DNA of 64,000 nt, taken from Streptomyces coacervatus (lineage in GTDB: Bacteria; Actinomycetota; Actinomycetes; Streptomycetales; Streptomycetaceae). Below, one piece after another: positions 1 through 9,448 of the stretch (position 1 is the stretch's first letter; every line of letters starts with the position of its first letter). The stretch is from positions 248,001 to 312,000 of the forward strand of contig NZ_JARHTP010000013.1 of assembly GCF_029223485.1 (NCBI RefSeq), in the 5' to 3' direction. A model generated the notes under the pieces. It had not been told where the DNA came from. It did not search any database and saw nothing but the letters and a program-made list of their open reading frames with translations. The translations under genes were made by a program, and so were the position numbers.

Positions 1-1
1 C

Positions 2-208
2 ACCGCCGGCGACAGCCAGAACCTCAACTGCCACTGGCACGACCCGATGGAAGCGACGGTCACCGAGCTGCTCGCCGACGCCCGCGAGGACGTAGGAGCG
101 ACCGAGCTGCTCATGGTGGCCAACACCATTGCGACCGCCGCCGAGTTCTCCCCCGGCGCCGCCGAACGCCTCCTCGACCTCACCCTCGACGGCATCACAC
201 CCCGCTGA
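2..208 (+). CDS. C-terminal end of a TetR-like regulator (partial)
   Basis: The reading frame is open from the left edge of the window to a TGA at 206-208 and gives 68 residues. The sequence is helical and Ala/Leu/Glu rich, ending LLDLTLDGITPR, which resembles the ligand-binding C-terminal helix of TetR-family regulators ending in a 'LLDLLLDGL' type helix. The DNA-binding domain lies outside the window, so the family call is an inference. The gene points toward the esterase at 338 with about 130 bases between them. Confidence 0.5.
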   Translation, partial: TAGDSQNLNCHWHDPMEATVTELLADAREDVGATELLMVANTIATAAEFSPGAAERLLDLTLDGITPR

Positions 209-337
209 CGCCCGGCCGACCTATCGAGCTTCACCATGGCCGCATCCGGGGAGCGCGCATCCGTCGGTCGAATGTGGCGGTACGGTGTGCGGCAGTCGAT
301 CACCCGTTCTGTGATCGCTGACCAACAAGGGGGTTCC

Positions 338-1690
338 ATGAAACACCGCCGCCCGCGCCACCGTCGCAGAACGATCGCCAGAGCGGTCGGTTCGGCCTCT
401 GCGCTGGCCGTCGCCCTGGGTGCGGGGATGACGCCGGCGATGGCCGCCGGGAAGACGTCCAACAAGCCCGCGGCCACCGGGTTCTCGCCCGACGAGCCCG
501 ACCGGGCCGACCAGAACACTCCCTGGGCGCCCGAGAACGACGAAGCGCCGCTGCCGCACAAGGCCGTACACCCTGAGGCCTTCGCGTCCGGGCGCACGGC
601 TGCGTCCGCGCTCCAGCTCAAGATGCCCGCGCCGACCGGCAAGTACAGCGTGGGCATGGTCGGCCTGCACCTCGTCGACAAGTCCCGTACGGATCCCTAC
701 GTGGGTGGGCACCGTGAGGTCATGGTGTCGCTCTGGTACCCGACCGTCGCCCCGTCCGGGCACTACCAGGCGCCGTGGATGCCGTCGATCTCCGGCTCCC
801 ACTTCCTCGCCACGCGCGGACTGAGCCCGCAGCAGGTGACCCTGCCGACGACCGCGGGCCATGTCCTCGCCCCGGTGGACACCGCGCTCGGCAAGCTGCC
901 CGTCCTGCTGTACTCGACCGGGCTGCACTCGGACCGCGCGATGGGCACCGCGCTCGCGCAGGATCTCGCCAGCCGCGGCTACCTCGTCGTCACCGTCGAC
1001 CACACCCACGACGCGAACGAGGTGCAGTTCCCCGGGAACCGGCTCGAGGTCAACAGCATGGCGCCGGGCACCCACTCCTCCGACACCCTCAAGGTGCGCG
1101 CGGCCGACATCCGCTTCGTCATCAACCAGCTCTCCACGATCAGCAGGGGCGGCAACCCGGACCCCGGCCACCCCACGCTCCCCACCGGGCTGTCGGGCGC
1201 CGTGGACATGTCCCGCATCGGGATGTTCGGCTGGTCGCTGGGCGGCGCGGCGGTCGACACCGCCATGCAGCTCGACTCCCGGATCAAGGCCGGTGCCAAC
1301 CTGGACGGCCAGTTCTTCGGGACGGCGCCGAGCAAGGACCTGGACCGGCCGTTCATGCTCTTCAGCTCCGGTGGCCACAACCGCAACAACGACGGGTCGT
1401 GGCGGACGCTGTGGTCGCACCTGAAGGGATACCGGGTCGACGTCCAGCTGCATGGCGCGGCGCACCTGTCGTTCAGCGACAACGAGTGGATGGTGCCGCA
1501 GGTGGCGGGCCTGCTCGGGATGTCCCAGGCCCAGGTCCAGCAGCAGTACGGCACGATCGACCCGAACCGCGCGGTCCAGGTCCAGCGCGTGTATCTCGCC
1601 GCATTCTTCGACCAGGAGCTGCGCCACCAGCACCGCAGCCTGCTCGACGGGCCGGACAGGAATTACCCGGAAATCTCCTTCGTCCGCTGA
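338..1690 (+). CDS. Secreted alpha/beta hydrolase, PAF-acetylhydrolase isoform II-like
   Basis: 450 residues from the ATG at 338, chosen because a purine-rich AAGGGGG lies just upstream; the frame stays open further 5' but without a signal peptide. The N-terminus (KHRRPRHRRR followed by a hydrophobic stretch ending AMAAG) is a long Sec or Tat-like signal, so the enzyme is exported. The nucleophile elbow GWSLGG places the catalytic Ser near residue 300; an acidic residue in ANLDGQ and a His in HGAAHLSF near 375 complete a plausible triad. The motif REVMVSLWYP near the mature N-terminus is typical of bacterial platelet-activating-factor acetylhydrolase-like esterases. The likely role is hydrolysis of an ester or lipid outside the cell; the substrate is unknown. 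It appears monocistronic. Confidence 0.85.
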   Translation: MKHRRPRHRRRTIARAVGSASALAVALGAGMTPAMAAGKTSNKPAATGFSPDEPDRADQNTPWAPENDEAPLPHKAVHPEAFASGRTAASALQLKMPAPTGKYSVGMVGLHLVDKSRTDPYVGGHREVMVSLWYPTVAPSGHYQAPWMPSISGSHFLATRGLSPQQVTLPTTAGHVLAPVDTALGKLPVLLYSTGLHSDRAMGTALAQDLASRGYLVVTVDHTHDANEVQFPGNRLEVNSMAPGTHSSDTLKVRAADIRFVINQLSTISRGGNPDPGHPTLPTGLSGAVDMSRIGMFGWSLGGAAVDTAMQLDSRIKAGANLDGQFFGTAPSKDLDRPFMLFSSGGHNRNNDGSWRTLWSHLKGYRVDVQLHGAAHLSFSDNEWMVPQVAGLLGMSQAQVQQQYGTIDPNRAVQVQRVYLAAFFDQELRHQHRSLLDGPDRNYPEISFVR

Positions 1691-1908
1691 CCGGGCATCC
1701 GGAGGGCGGGCCCTGTATGCGGGACCGCTCTCCGGGGCGTCGAATGTGACAGCAGAAAGACGAACGTGTGTTGGTTATGTGATCGCGTGACGCTAAAGTG
1801 TTCGCCTGATCGAACGTTCGGGCGCTCGGCGCCAGTTGAGAGAGGGTCCCTCCCCTGCCCACCGCCCCCCGGGCGCCGCGTCGGCATCGCATCCGCCGCC
1901 GCGCCGAT

Positions 1909-4209
1909 ATGCCCCTGCTCGGCGGGGTGCGCCCGCCGATCGCCTCGCTCGTCGTACTGCTGCTGGTGGTCGCCGCCCTGACCGTGGTCGGCCTCGGCGA
2001 CGTCCATGCCGAGCGGGTGCCCCAGGCTGTGCTGAACGGTGAGCAGCAGATCGCCGCGGACACCGCGCTGTCGGTGCGCACCATGATCGACGTCGAGGCG
2101 AGCACGGTACGCCGTACGGCCGCCGCGTACCCTGCGACGAGCACATCGACCCCGGCGACCACGCTCAAGGCGCTGACCTCTGCCCGGAAGGCGGTCCTCG
2201 GCAGTGCCCTGCTCGACTCGCACACCGGCAAGCTGCTGGCAGCCGGCGGCCGGCCGGTGCCCCTGGCCGGAGTGGACGCCGCCGGGCTGACGTCCGGGCA
2301 CGGTTCGATCCGGCCGCGGCTGGTGACCTCGGGCGGCACGCGGCAACTGCTGTACTTCGCCAAGGTCACGCTGCCCGCGCAGCAGGAGGACGCCAACCAG
2401 GACCAGTACCAGGCCCAGAGCCGGACCGAGCGGCAGTGGCTGCTGGTGGCCTCCGAGGCGCTCCCCGCCCTCACGGCCTACGGCGACGGGCGCACCGCCG
2501 AAGTGCTGGACGCGAGCGGCACGGCGCTCGCCACCGCGGCCCACGGCACGGCGTCGCCGGCCGCGGCGGACAGCGGTCTGCCCGCGTCGGCGGCCCGCGC
2601 GGCGAAGGGATCGGGGCAGGACAGCGACGCCTCGGGCAGTCTGCCGGGCGCCACCACGGGCGGCCGGCGCACGGTGGCCGGCTGGGCCCAGGTCGCCTCG
2701 GCCACCGGCCCGGGCGACACCGACGGCCTCGGGCTGGTGGTGCTCACCTCCCGGGCGGTTCCCCTGGCGACCGCCACCGCCGACTACTCGCGCTTCGCGC
2801 TGCAGGCCGCAGGGGCGCTGGCCGCGATCGCGCTGCTGCTCGGGCTGTTGCTGCACTACTCCGTGCAGCGGCCGCTGCTGCGGCTGTATCTGTCCGCCGA
2901 CCGCCTGGCCCGGGGTGCGACCGAGCCCGGGCCGGCCGCATGGGCGGAGCTCGCCCGGCCGGTTCCGGTGCATGGCTTCGGGGAACTGGCCCGGATCGGG
3001 CGGGCCCTGGAGTCGCTGCGCCGGCAACTGCTCGGCGAGGGCGGCCCGCAGGAGTTCCCGGCACGGCGGGGACCGGGCTACAGGGCGCTGGCCGCGGTCT
3101 GCGCGGTGCTGGTGGCCGGCTGGGCGGTACCGATGATCTTCCTGCTGAACCGGGCGGACACCGCGACCGCGGTTCCGGCTCCGGTCCTCGCCGCCCAGCA
3201 GGCACGCACCGAGATCGCGACGAGCCGGATCCGGCAGTCCTTCGACCAGTCGTACACCGACCTGAGCGACGTGGCCGCGAGCCTGCCGGGCCGGAGCCGG
3301 GCCGCCCAGACCGAGGCTCTCAAGCGCACTCTCGCCGACCACAAGCGCTTCCGCTCGCTGTATCTGCTGGACCGCTCCGGCGGCATCGCGCTGCGGGTGG
3401 GCGACACACCGCTGCGCACCCTCGTCCATGTGCCCTCCGGCAGCGGGATCACCACGGTCAACACCTCGGGCCGTATCCCGGCGATCGCCGCCTACGCCCA
3501 GGTCCGCGCCGTGAAGGGCAAGGCGCCGGCGGCCGGCGTGGTCCTTTTCGGCGAGATCGACGTGAACACGCTCAACGCCGGCCTGGCCAGGCCGAAGCTG
3601 GGCAGCGTCTGGGTGACGGACGACCATGACCGGGTGCTGGCGGCGAGCGTGGGCTACCGCGCCTTCCAGGCGCTGCCCGACTCCGGCCTGACCCGGCTCG
3701 CCCGCGCCACCCAGGGCGCCCCGGGTACCGCGGGCACCGCGACCTCGGCGGTGCTCTCCTCGTCCTCCGGCCCGTCGGTCGACGCCGCCGCGCCGCTGGC
3801 GCAGAGCGGCCCGACGGCCCGCCTCCGCTGGCACGTGGTGACCGCGGAGCCCGCGGCGGCGCTCCAACTCCCCGCGGTGCAGGCCGAACAGCGCACCATG
3901 CTCGCCGGGATCCTGGCCCTCACGCTGAGCGTGGCCTGCCTGGGCTGGCTGCACGTCGTGGTGGTCCGGCCGCTGCGCAGCGTCGCCCTGCTCGTCGAGC
4001 GGCTCGCCGGCGGGGACCGCCGCACCGTGTTGCACCCGGTCAACCATGACGAGGTCGGCTCGGTCACCCGCGGCCTGGAACTGATGCGTCAGGCCCTGGC
4101 GGAACGCGGCCGGGCGGGCAGATCCGGCCAAGCCGGATTCGGTCACGCCGGATCCGGGCACGCCGTCGGCACCTCCGGGTTCCGGCGTGAGAACACACTC
4201 CAGCGGTAG
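1909..4209 (+). CDS. Membrane protein with two HAMP domains, first gene of the CapBC operon
   Basis: 766 residues. There are four membrane segments, near residues 10-30, 296-316, 390-413 and 662-685. The second and fourth are each followed by a HAMP-like helix pair (RPLLRLYLSADRLARG and RPLRSVALLVERLAGG). The two large loops of about 260 and 250 residues should be extracytoplasmic and look like a tandemly duplicated sensor module. No kinase, methyl-accepting or cyclase output domain follows either HAMP. The ATG at 1909 has no clear ribosome site; an in-frame CTG at 1852 behind GAGAGAGGG would add an Arg-rich N-terminus and cannot be excluded. It ends 15 bases before capB, so it should be co-transcribed. 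Its role in polymer synthesis, such as gating or anchoring the synthase, is inferred from position only. Confidence 0.7.
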   Translation: MPLLGGVRPPIASLVVLLLVVAALTVVGLGDVHAERVPQAVLNGEQQIAADTALSVRTMIDVEASTVRRTAAAYPATSTSTPATTLKALTSARKAVLGSALLDSHTGKLLAAGGRPVPLAGVDAAGLTSGHGSIRPRLVTSGGTRQLLYFAKVTLPAQQEDANQDQYQAQSRTERQWLLVASEALPALTAYGDGRTAEVLDASGTALATAAHGTASPAAADSGLPASAARAAKGSGQDSDASGSLPGATTGGRRTVAGWAQVASATGPGDTDGLGLVVLTSRAVPLATATADYSRFALQAAGALAAIALLLGLLLHYSVQRPLLRLYLSADRLARGATEPGPAAWAELARPVPVHGFGELARIGRALESLRRQLLGEGGPQEFPARRGPGYRALAAVCAVLVAGWAVPMIFLLNRADTATAVPAPVLAAQQARTEIATSRIRQSFDQSYTDLSDVAASLPGRSRAAQTEALKRTLADHKRFRSLYLLDRSGGIALRVGDTPLRTLVHVPSGSGITTVNTSGRIPAIAAYAQVRAVKGKAPAAGVVLFGEIDVNTLNAGLARPKLGSVWVTDDHDRVLAASVGYRAFQALPDSGLTRLARATQGAPGTAGTATSAVLSSSSGPSVDAAAPLAQSGPTARLRWHVVTAEPAAALQLPAVQAEQRTMLAGILALTLSVACLGWLHVVVVRPLRSVALLVERLAGGDRRTVLHPVNHDEVGSVTRGLELMRQALAERGRAGRSGQAGFGHAGSGHAVGTSGFRRENTLQR

Positions 4210-4224
4210 AAGGACGGAATTGGC

Positions 4225-5691
4225 GTGCTCTTCCTCTATGTCATAGTCCTGCTCTGCTGCGCCGCGCTGTGGGCCGCCGGAATCCTGGAGCAGAAGCGGC
4301 ATTTCGACTCGCTGGACCAGATACCGACGCGGGTGCTGGTCAACGGCATCCGCGGCAAGAGTTCGATCACCCGGCTGTGCGCGGGCGCGCTGCGCGGCGG
4401 CGGCCTCGTCACGGTGGCCAAGACCACCGGCACCGCGGCCCGGTTCATCCATCCGGATGCCACCGAGGAGCCGATCTACCGCAAGTTCGGAATCTCCAAC
4501 ATCGTCGAGCAGATCGGCATCGTGCGGCGGGCGGCGACCTATCGGCCGGACGCGCTGGTGATCGAGTGCATGGCGGTGATGCCCGCGCTGCAGGAGATCA
4601 ACCAGGAGAAACTGATCCGCTCCACCATCGGCGTGCTGTGCAACGTCCGCGAGGACCATCTGGAGGAGATGGGCCCGACGCTGGACGACGTCGCCCGCTC
4701 GCTCTCCCGCTCGATGCCGGTGGGCGGGGTGTGCGTGACGGCGGAGAAGGACCGGCTGCACATCCTCCAGGAGGAGGCCGACAAGCGGAACTGCCGTCTG
4801 ATCGCGGTCGATCCGGAGACGGTGACCGACGCCGAACTGCGCGGCTTCAGCTGGTTCACCTTCAAGGAGAACGTGGCGATCGCGCTCGCCGTCGCCGAAC
4901 TGCTCGGAGTGGAGCGGCAGACCGCGATGCAGGGCATGTGGGACGCGCCGCCCGACCCGGGCGTACTGTCGGTCGAGCGCTACATCACCCCCGAGGGCAA
5001 GCGGCTGCGGTTCGCCAACGTCTTCGCGGCCAACGATCCCGAGTCGACGCTGATGAACGTCAAGCAGCTGGAGGATCTGGGCGCGATCAGGCGGCCGCTC
5101 AACGTGGTCATCAACTGCCGTCCGGACCGGGTGGAGCGCAACGGCCAGATGGGCGCGATCGTCCCGGACCTCGCCGCCGAGACGGTGTTCCTGATCGGCC
5201 ATCCGACCAAGAGCGCCCGCGATGCCATTCCGGCCGGCTTCACCGGGCGGGTGGTGGATCTCGGCGGTGACCGCCGGGACCCCGATGAGCTGACCGCGGC
5301 GATGCTCGCGGAACTCGGCCCGGCCTCCTCGCTGGTGGCGATCGGCAATATCCACGGCCAGGGCGAGCTGTTCCTGGAGTGCCTCGCCGAGCTGCCGCTG
5401 GACGAGTCCGAGGAGGAACTCGACGCCGTCCCCGGCGGCGACGGACTGGACCAGGAGACCATGCAGATCGCGCTGGCCCGGCCGCGGATCGCTACGGCCC
5501 GGCCGCCCGAGCCGGAGCCGTATCGCTGGGTGGCGCCGCTGGAGACACCGGCGCACGGCTTCCACGTCCCGGGACAGCGCGAGCTCGCCCGCCGTATCGC
5601 CGCCCAGCCCGGCCCGCCCGCCGGCGAGAGAACCGTGGACGACCCGCGCCAGCCCTACGATCCGTACCAGCCCACGAGGAACCGCAAGTGA
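4225..5691 (+). CDS. capB: Poly-gamma-glutamate synthase subunit CapB/PgsB
   Basis: 488 residues from a GTG at 4225 preceded by AGAAGGACGG. The protein opens with one membrane helix. Near residue 40 comes the ATP-binding loop NGIRGKSSITRL that defines the CapB/PgsB amide ligase family (Mur-ligase-like), then AKTTGTAARFI and LCNVREDHLEEMG, also typical. PgsB activates the gamma-carboxyl of glutamate as a phosphate and extends an amide-linked polymer at the membrane. At 488 residues it is about 90 longer than the Bacillus enzyme; the extra length is a Pro/Arg-rich C-terminal tail. The stop overlaps the capC start (GTGA), so the two subunits are translationally coupled, as expected for the CapB-CapC complex. 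The monomer actually polymerised cannot be read from the sequence. Confidence 0.9.
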   Translation: MLFLYVIVLLCCAALWAAGILEQKRHFDSLDQIPTRVLVNGIRGKSSITRLCAGALRGGGLVTVAKTTGTAARFIHPDATEEPIYRKFGISNIVEQIGIVRRAATYRPDALVIECMAVMPALQEINQEKLIRSTIGVLCNVREDHLEEMGPTLDDVARSLSRSMPVGGVCVTAEKDRLHILQEEADKRNCRLIAVDPETVTDAELRGFSWFTFKENVAIALAVAELLGVERQTAMQGMWDAPPDPGVLSVERYITPEGKRLRFANVFAANDPESTLMNVKQLEDLGAIRRPLNVVINCRPDRVERNGQMGAIVPDLAAETVFLIGHPTKSARDAIPAGFTGRVVDLGGDRRDPDELTAAMLAELGPASSLVAIGNIHGQGELFLECLAELPLDESEEELDAVPGGDGLDQETMQIALARPRIATARPPEPEPYRWVAPLETPAHGFHVPGQRELARRIAAQPGPPAGERTVDDPRQPYDPYQPTRNRK

Positions 5692-6170
5692 TCCCCGCCA
5701 CCCTCACCCCACAGACCGCCGCGCTCGGGATCGCCCTCGGGCTGGTCTTCTCGCTCGTCTGCTATCTGACGACCAACCTCTCTCCCGGGGGAATGATCAC
5801 CCCGGGCTGGATCGCCCTCACACTCGTCACCGACGTGCAGATGGCGGGGCTGATGGTCGGCGTCGCGGCGCTCACGTACTTCGCGACGAAGCTGCTCCAG
5901 CGCACGGTGATCCTCTACGGCAAGCGGCTGTTCGCCGCCGTGGTGCTGTGCGCGGTGCTGATGCAGACCACCGTGATGCTCGCCCTCAGCCATGAGTTTC
6001 CGCTGCTGTACACGTCACAGACGCTGGGCTTCATCGTCCCCGGTCTGGTCTCCTACCAGCTGACCCGGCAGCCGCTGGCGGCCACGGTCATCTCGACCAC
6101 GGCGGTGACGCTGGTCACGTATGTGGTGCTGGTCTCCGGACTGTTGCTCGGGGCCCTGCCCACCGGCTGA
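5688..6170 (+). CDS. capC: Poly-gamma-glutamate synthase membrane subunit CapC/PgsC
   Basis: 160 residues from the GTG at 5688, which overlaps the capB stop by four bases. The protein is almost entirely hydrophobic with about five membrane helices. It carries the family signature region TTNLSPGGMITPGWIAL and, later, GFIVPGLVSYQLTRQP. CapC partners CapB to form the polymerase and probably the conduit for the growing chain. Bacillus PgsC is about 149 residues, so the length fits. No CapA/PgsA-type calcineurin-like phosphoesterase gene follows; the next gene is an NlpC/P60 protein instead. Confidence 0.9.
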   Translation: MIPATLTPQTAALGIALGLVFSLVCYLTTNLSPGGMITPGWIALTLVTDVQMAGLMVGVAALTYFATKLLQRTVILYGKRLFAAVVLCAVLMQTTVMLALSHEFPLLYTSQTLGFIVPGLVSYQLTRQPLAATVISTTAVTLVTYVVLVSGLLLGALPTG

Positions 6171-6215
6171 CCTGCCCACCAAGCTCTCCACCCCGGACTT
6201 CCAGGAGGATCGGCC

Positions 6216-7304
6216 ATGCACTCCACACACGGCGGCAGACCCAGACAAAATGGCCCGACTCGCCGCACCGTGCTCGGGACGATCGCGGGCGTGGCGGCCG
6301 CCGGGGCGGTGGGCGGGTACGCCTGGGAACACCGCGGGCACGGCAGCGACGACCGCACCGGTACGGCCGCCGACAGTACGGGCACCGGCCCCAGCGCCCG
6401 GCCCACCGGGGCCCACTCCTTCGAGCGGCTGTCCGCCCCCGGCCGCACCGTGGCCCGCACCGCCGACGGCGGCACACTCGCCACCTTCACCGACGGCGCC
6501 CGTACCGCCGTACTCGCCGGGCCCACCCGTAGCTTCAGCGAGCCGCGGACCACCACCGCCAAGGTGACCACGGACGCCTGGGTACGGGTGCTGCCGCACG
6601 AGTGGCAGCGGGGCATGGAGAAGTCCGCCTGGTTCAAGGGCTGGTTCGCCAAGGCGCTCGGCGACAGCAGCCCGGACGTCTTCGCGGTGGCGTTCCAGTA
6701 CAGCAGCGCCGGGGCGCCCGACAAGCACAACGCCGCCGGCGTGCGCTACGCGGGCACCGCGCATTTCGGCCCGCGCAATGCCGGGGTCAAAAACCCCCTG
6801 GACTTCGCCTATTACGACGAGAAATCCGACTTCTACGACTATCTGGGCATCCCCTGGACCTTCCCGGACGGGACGCGCATGCAGCCGGAGAAGGAGCGCT
6901 ACGGCGACGTCGACTGCTCGGGCTTCCAGCGTCTGGTGTGGGGCTACCGGATGGGCATCCCCCTGCACAACACCAACACCCGGGGCTCCGGCCTGCCGCG
7001 CCGCGCCTTCGCCATCGCCGCCTACGGTCCCGGCCGCCTGCTGATCCCCAGCACCGGCGAACTGCCCACCGACCTCAGCATCCTGCAACCCGGCGATCTG
7101 GTCTTCTTCGCCATCATCAAGGACCAGCCGAACCTGATCGACCACGTCGGCATCTATATGGGTATCGACGACCAAGGCCGCCATCGCTTCTACTCCAGCC
7201 GCTCCGCCGCCAACGGTCCGACCATGGGCGACCTGTCGGGCCACGCGCTGCTGGACGGCACCGACTTCTACGCCCGCGGCTTCCGGGCAGCCCGCCGCCT
7301 GTGA
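6216..7304 (+). CDS. Exported NlpC/P60-type hydrolase of the CapBC operon
   Basis: 362 residues; ATG at 6216 behind a strong CCAGGAGGAT. The N-terminus TRRTVLGTIAGVAAAG looks like a twin-arginine or long Sec signal. The C-terminal third has the NlpC/P60 cysteine-peptidase layout: DVDCSGFQRLVWGYRMG with the catalytic Cys near residue 233, LQPGDLVFF, then IDHVGIYMG with the catalytic His near 309. The middle region (about 60-220) is not recognised. In Bacillus subtilis the gamma-glutamyl hydrolase PgdS, also of NlpC/P60 type, sits beside the pgs genes, so a role in trimming or releasing the CapBC polymer is a reasonable inference. Peptidoglycan endopeptidase activity is the alternative. Confidence 0.75.
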   Translation: MHSTHGGRPRQNGPTRRTVLGTIAGVAAAGAVGGYAWEHRGHGSDDRTGTAADSTGTGPSARPTGAHSFERLSAPGRTVARTADGGTLATFTDGARTAVLAGPTRSFSEPRTTTAKVTTDAWVRVLPHEWQRGMEKSAWFKGWFAKALGDSSPDVFAVAFQYSSAGAPDKHNAAGVRYAGTAHFGPRNAGVKNPLDFAYYDEKSDFYDYLGIPWTFPDGTRMQPEKERYGDVDCSGFQRLVWGYRMGIPLHNTNTRGSGLPRRAFAIAAYGPGRLLIPSTGELPTDLSILQPGDLVFFAIIKDQPNLIDHVGIYMGIDDQGRHRFYSSRSAANGPTMGDLSGHALLDGTDFYARGFRAARRL

Positions 7305-7360
7305 CCCGGCGGCCTGTGCACCGCCGCCCCACCTGACCTGCTGATCCGAGGACCACCACC

Positions 7361-9277
7361 ATGACCGCCATCCCCGCCGCCCGCCCCACCGGCGCGCACC
7401 GAGGCCGCCGGGCGGCGAGCCGCTTCTCCGGCCGGCCGGAAGACGCCCCACGCTGGGAGCGCCCGGCACTTGCCGCGGTGCTGGCCGTCGCCGCGGTGCT
7501 GTACTCCTGGGGCATCGGGCATGCCGCGATCCACCCCTTCTACGGCGCGGCGATACGGTCGATGGCCTCCAGTTGGCGCGCCTTCTTCTTCGGGGGGCTC
7601 GACGCCGGCGGTGCGATCAGCATCGACAAGCTGCCCGGCGCCTTCTGGCCCGATGCCATATCCGTCTGGCTCTTCGGCCCGCACACCTGGGCGGCCGCGC
7701 TTCCGCAGGTCGTCGAGGGCGTGGTCACCGTATGGCTGCTGCACCGGATCGTACGGGCCTGGGCCGGGCCGTTCGCCGCGCTGATCGCCGCGTTGACGCT
7801 CACTCTCACCCCGGTCACCGTGGTCCTCACCCGGGCGACCATCCCGGACACCGCGCTCACTCTCCTCCTGGTGGCGGCAGCCGGAGCGCTGCAGAAGGCG
7901 GTGCGCACCGAGCGACTGCTGCCGCTGATCACCTGCGGGGTCTGGGTCGGGCTCGCCTTCCAGGCGAAGATGCTGCAGGCGTGGCTGGTGCTGCCGGTCT
8001 TCGCCGCGGTGTACCAACTCGCCGCTCCCGGCACGCCGTTGAAGCGGGCTCTGCGCTTCCTCGCGGGCAGTGCGGTCGCGCTGGCGGTCTCCTGCTTCTG
8101 GGTCTTCCTCGCCTGGGCGACACCGGCCGCCGACCGCCCGTATCTCGACGGAACGTCCCACAACAATCCGTTCGCCCTGGTCTTCGGCTACAACGGCCTG
8201 AGCCGCTTCAGCAGCGACTCCACCGCGTTCGGCGCCGTCGCGGGCACCGCCGCCAGCCGCACCACGGGCAACACCGGCTGGGGGATGCTGATCAACCACA
8301 CGGTCGGCCCGCAGATCGCCTGGTTCCTGCCGCTCGCCGTGCTCGCCGCGGTACTGGGCTTCGTCTGGCGCGCCGGTCAACCGCGAACCGACCTGCTGCG
8401 CGCGGGATTTCTGCTCTGGGGCGGCTGGCTGGCCGTGCACGCCGTGGTGTTCAGCGCCTCCAACGGCAACCACGCCTACTACACCGCCGTCATCGCCCCG
8501 GCGCTCGCCGCGCTGGCCGGCGGCGGGCTCGCGCTCTTCCGGTCCGAGTACGAGGCCGAGTCCGCGGCGGGCGATCGGCGGCGCATGGCGCTGCCGGCGG
8601 CGATCGCGCTGACGGCGGCGTGGGCGCTGGTGCTCGACTGGCCGACCCGATTCGTCTCCTGGCTGCTGCCGATCACCGTGATGCTGGCGCTGTGCGCCGT
8701 GGTGGGCCTGTGGACCCGCGGGCCGCGCACCTCCCCACGGATGGTCCACGGCGCCCTCGCCGCCGGGATCGCGGCCACCCTGGTCGTGCCGGCCGGCTGG
8801 GCCGTCTCCAGTCTCGACCCGCTCTACGCGGGCGCCTCCACCTCGCCGATGACCGGTCCGGTCGGCAAGGCGTACTACGAGGGCATCCATCACCGCAGCG
8901 CTCTTCGGAGGGTCGGGCTCGACCGGCCCAGCGCCCGTGACACCGCCCTGCTCGACTACCTCACCACGCACCGCCACGGCGAGAAGTACCTGCTCGCCAC
9001 CCAGGCCGCCTACACCGCCGAGCCCCTGCTGCGCGCGAAGTCCGAGCCCATCCTCGTCATGGGCGGCTTCACCGGTAGCACCCCCTTCCCCACGACCGGG
9101 CAGCTCGACACCCTCGTCGCCACCCACCAGCTGCGCTATGCGCTGCTCACCACCCGGCGCCCCACCACTTCCGCCACGACCTGGGTGAAGTCCCACTGCA
9201 CCCGCATCCTGCCCACTGCCTACGGCCGCCGCACCGACGGCAGCTTCGCCCTCTACGACTGCAACCCCCGGGGGTGA
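7361..9277 (+). CDS. GT39-like membrane glycosyltransferase (ArnT/PMT type)
   Basis: 638 residues; ATG at 7361 with GAGGACC upstream. About a dozen membrane helices follow a 30-residue cytoplasmic N-terminus. The first large loop, with GGAISIDKLPGAFW, matches the acidic loop of lipid-sugar-dependent transferases of the GT39/ArnT/YkcA type, which move a sugar from a polyprenyl-phosphate carrier to an acceptor outside the membrane. The C-terminal soluble part (about 480-638, with LLATQAAYTAEPLL and DGSFALYDC) is extracytoplasmic. It closes the CapBC operon, 56 bases after the NlpC/P60 gene. That suggests the polymer or its anchor may be glycosylated; this is inference from context. The acceptor is unknown. 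Confidence 0.75.
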   Translation: MTAIPAARPTGAHRGRRAASRFSGRPEDAPRWERPALAAVLAVAAVLYSWGIGHAAIHPFYGAAIRSMASSWRAFFFGGLDAGGAISIDKLPGAFWPDAISVWLFGPHTWAAALPQVVEGVVTVWLLHRIVRAWAGPFAALIAALTLTLTPVTVVLTRATIPDTALTLLLVAAAGALQKAVRTERLLPLITCGVWVGLAFQAKMLQAWLVLPVFAAVYQLAAPGTPLKRALRFLAGSAVALAVSCFWVFLAWATPAADRPYLDGTSHNNPFALVFGYNGLSRFSSDSTAFGAVAGTAASRTTGNTGWGMLINHTVGPQIAWFLPLAVLAAVLGFVWRAGQPRTDLLRAGFLLWGGWLAVHAVVFSASNGNHAYYTAVIAPALAALAGGGLALFRSEYEAESAAGDRRRMALPAAIALTAAWALVLDWPTRFVSWLLPITVMLALCAVVGLWTRGPRTSPRMVHGALAAGIAATLVVPAGWAVSSLDPLYAGASTSPMTGPVGKAYYEGIHHRSALRRVGLDRPSARDTALLDYLTTHRHGEKYLLATQAAYTAEPLLRAKSEPILVMGGFTGSTPFPTTGQLDTLVATHQLRYALLTTRRPTTSATTWVKSHCTRILPTAYGRRTDGSFALYDCNPRG

Positions 9278-9448
9278 GGCGGCGCCCCCAAAAGAGGGCG
9301 TTCGGTGCGGTGGTCATGCCGCCCAACCACTCCCCCTTGCGCACCCCGGAAAAAAATCTCTCCGATTTCGCGTAATCGCTCCCACCCCGCCGACCTCTCC
9401 TTGGACGAGCCCCCGACCGGGCCGTAAACCCCAAGGAGAGACACGTCC

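Noticed and set aside
1663..5565. A 3.9-kb open frame on the minus strand opposite the HAMP and capB genes
   Set aside because: No family motif, biased composition, and the opposite strand carries well-defined genes with ribosome sites.
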